DNA from: JBAYST01 sp041676005 | GTDB taxonomy: Bacteria; Bacillota_I; Bacilli_A; RFN20; CAG-826 | Direction of reading: 5' to 3' | Length of the DNA: 23,016 nt | NCBI GenBank assembly: GCA_041676005.1 | Contig: JBAYST010000012.1 | Coordinates: 1 to 23,016 of the forward strand | Shown here: positions 21,379 to 23,016 of the stretch, piece after piece | Numbering within the stretch: position 1 is the first letter of the stretch | How the letters are laid out: each line of letters opens with the position of its first letter | The notes under the pieces: model-generated | What the model was told of the DNA's origin: nothing | Seen by the model: the letters and a program-made list of their open reading frames with translations, nothing else | The model's database searches: none | Position numbers and translations under genes: made by a program

Positions 21379-22713
21379 ATGAAAAAATATTTTGGCACTG
21401 ACGGAGTCAGGGGCAGAGCGAATGAAGTTTTAACCGTGAAAATCGCCTATCAAATCGGGAGATTTATCGGTCAATATCCTAGCGGTCACAAGAACAAGAT
21501 TTTAATTGGACGCGACACACGTCTAAGTGGAGATATGTTTGATGCTGCTCTTATTTCGGGTTTAACCCAAAGCGGGGCAATTGTCTATGAACTCGGAATT
21601 ACGACGACACCTTCAATTTCATATTTAGTCGAGCAAGAACGATTTGACTTCGGAATTATGATTTCTGCTTCTCATAATCCGTATTTTGATAATGGGATCA
21701 AGATTTTTGCTCCGAGTGGGGAAAAAATTTCTGCCAAAATCGAAGCGGAGATTGAAAACTACATCAATCGAGGATCTGATGATCTACCATGTCTAAAAAA
21801 CAAAGAAATCGGGTATGTAATCGACGCAAAGCATCTGCTCGATAAATATTTGGATTTCCTAGTTTCAAATGCGGGAGATTTATCTTCACTTCGAATCGTC
21901 GTCGATTGCGCTCATGGTTCTGCAAGCGTGCTCGCTAGAAAACTATTCACTGACCGATTAAAAATCGATGCTACATATCTCAATGAAACATTTAACGGTA
22001 CAGATATAAATTATCTCTGTGGTTCAACCCACTTAGAGCAAATCACTAACGAAACCAAAAACGGAAACTACGATTTAGGCTTAGCCTTTGATGGCGATGC
22101 CGATCGTCTGATTTTAATTTCCCGTGATGGTAATGTGATCGATGGAGATAAAGTCTTATATCTCTGCGCTTTAAACTTTAAAAAACATCACGATTTAAAA
22201 GACGATACAATCGTCTTGACCATCATGTCTAATCTCGGTTTGAAGAAAGCTCTAGCAAAGGAAGGGATTTTTTTTGAAGAAGTCGATGTCGGAGATAAAT
22301 ACGTCCAGGCGAAATTAAAAGAAAAAGATCTAATGCTCGGAGGTGAACAATCTGGTCATATCATCTTCTATCGAGACCTCAATACTGGAGATGGATTATT
22401 GACCGCTTTAAAAGTGATGAATGTCGTCGCCAAAGAAAATAAAACTCTTGACCAATTAGTGGATAAATTGACGATTCTTCCGCAAGTATTGAAAAACGAA
22501 AAAGTTTCGAATAAAGTCGCGGTTATGGAAAGCAAAGAACTAAAAGTTCTAATCGAAGAAATAGAACGAGAACTCGGCGAAGAAGGACGAATTCTCGTCC
22601 GTCCGAGCGGGACCGAACAATTGATTCGGGTGATGGTCGAGGCTAAAACAAAAGAACTCTGCGAATATTACGTTGATAAAACGATTGCTCTAGTTAAAGA
22701 TTTAAGTTTCTAA
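21379..22713 (+). CDS. glmM: Phosphoglucosamine mutase
   Basis: This 444-residue enzyme converts glucosamine-6-phosphate to glucosamine-1-phosphate for UDP-GlcNAc synthesis. The family motifs are present: KKYFGTDGVRG at the start, the phosphoserine loop ISASHNP with S98, metal-binding D238-G-D240-A-D242-R, a sugar-specificity GGEQSGH, and the C-terminal phosphate loop RPSGTEQLIRV (408-418). Length is usual. GAGG within the cdaA end is the ribosome site. In Firmicutes GlmM binds CdaA and inhibits c-di-AMP synthesis, and the direct pairing here fits this. Its stop overlaps that of a convergent gene and no terminator is seen. Confidence 0.96.
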   Translation: MKKYFGTDGVRGRANEVLTVKIAYQIGRFIGQYPSGHKNKILIGRDTRLSGDMFDAALISGLTQSGAIVYELGITTTPSISYLVEQERFDFGIMISASHNPYFDNGIKIFAPSGEKISAKIEAEIENYINRGSDDLPCLKNKEIGYVIDAKHLLDKYLDFLVSNAGDLSSLRIVVDCAHGSASVLARKLFTDRLKIDATYLNETFNGTDINYLCGSTHLEQITNETKNGNYDLGLAFDGDADRLILISRDGNVIDGDKVLYLCALNFKKHHDLKDDTIVLTIMSNLGLKKALAKEGIFFEEVDVGDKYVQAKLKEKDLMLGGEQSGHIIFYRDLNTGDGLLTALKVMNVVAKENKTLDQLVDKLTILPQVLKNEKVSNKVAVMESKELKVLIEEIERELGEEGRILVRPSGTEQLIRVMVEAKTKELCEYYVDKTIALVKDLSF

Positions 22714-23009
22714 TCAAGTGGTTTGATCCCGATAAAAGTGATTCCGATGGTCGCGAAATTTTTCTTGATCACTTCGAGATTTAATTCTTCGTTTTCTTTT
22801 GCGATTTTATTTATAAAACTTTCGACATTCGTCTTAAAATAATGATATTTCAACGGATCGTCTATTTGATATTCGATTAACACCTTCCGTCCATTATAAA
22901 GGTGGATTTTTCTTTTTAAAGGTACCAAAGCGTAATAACCGACTCTGCGGTAGGCAAAAGGCCAAAACCAATATATTCCACGAGTGTAAGTTCCGTGGTA
23001 TTGCTGCAT
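22710..23009 (-). CDS. Hypothetical protein, possibly 5' incomplete
   Basis: The frame from ATG 23009 gives 99 residues, but it remains open to the window edge upstream, and no ribosome site can be seen in the 7 remaining bases, so the true start may lie outside. The N-terminal third is aromatic and basic (GIYWFWPFAYRRVGYYALVP), the middle has a strand-rich KRKIHLYNGRKVLIEYQ, and the end is a helix and FATIGITFIGIKPLD. No family is recognised. The stop (22712-22710) overlaps the glmM stop on the other strand. Confidence 0.55.
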   Translation of the reverse strand: MQQYHGTYTRGIYWFWPFAYRRVGYYALVPLKRKIHLYNGRKVLIEYQIDDPLKYHYFKTNVESFINKIAKENEELNLEVIKKNFATIGITFIGIKPLD

Positions 23010-23016
23010 TTTTTCA

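Noticed and set aside
1..23016. Mycoplasma-type recoding of TGA to tryptophan
   Set aside because: Several intact genes end with TGA at family-typical lengths, and tryptophans in conserved motifs use TGG.
1..23016. CRISPR array, prophage or insertion sequence
   Set aside because: No regularly spaced long repeats, transposase, integrase or phage structural genes are visible.

Overview
This is an AT-rich, densely coding chromosomal segment from a low-GC Gram-positive-type bacterium. TGA is a genuine stop (for example at 12375-12377, 15028-15030 and 20430-20432) and tryptophan is written TGG, so the code is standard rather than the Mycoplasma/Spiroplasma code. The gene set, Shine-Dalgarno sites, riboswitch classes and glycolipid-type genes would suit a Bacilli/Mollicutes-border lineage such as Acholeplasma-like or Izemoplasma-like bacteria. 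That placement is an inference. I see no phage, IS element, CRISPR array or rRNA.

Layout. 1-520: tRNA-Leu, then a non-coding interval that looks like a ~220-nt RNA gene. 521-1121: SHOCT-type membrane protein. 1253-6572: two P-type ATPases. The first is of the proton-pump type. The second is a Ca2+/Mn2+-type pump behind a yybP-ykoY (Mn2+) riboswitch. 6573-7054: tRNA-Thr, tRNA-Val, tRNA-Gly. 7055-9112: a c-di-AMP (ydaO/yuaA) riboswitch leader, a CPA2 cation/proton antiporter and a PII-like protein. 9266-10649: an O6-alkylguanine repair protein, a 13-nt direct repeat and an unrecognised protein with an HNH-like histidine pattern. 10757-11389 (minus): XRE-type regulator with four membrane segments. 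11589-15030: four-gene operon acyltransferase-GT8-GT8-acyltransferase, probably for a membrane glycolipid. 15151-15954: Mrp/Nbp35-type Fe-S carrier ATPase. 15979-18121 (minus): operon of an alkaline-phosphatase-superfamily phosphodiesterase, a HAD phosphatase and a CBS-pair protein. 18164-18994 (minus): ZIP metal transporter. 19067-19143: tRNA-Arg. 19203-19919 (minus): deoD. 20031-20432: small winged-helix protein. 20569-22713: cdaA-glmM. 22710-23009 (minus): a hypothetical protein at the window edge.

How the parts fit. The strongest theme is ion homeostasis tied to cyclic di-AMP. The window encodes a c-di-AMP synthase (CdaA), a c-di-AMP riboswitch in front of an antiporter plus PII-like protein, and a CBS-pair protein resembling the c-di-AMP receptor CbpB/DarB. 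Two P-type pumps, a Mn2+ riboswitch and a ZIP importer surround these. A second theme is membrane lipid building: two acyltransferases bracket two family-8 glycosyltransferases behind a regulator-flanked intergenic region that carries direct repeats. Two genes have near-consensus promoters placed so that transcripts should begin about one base before the start codon, suggesting leaderless mRNAs.
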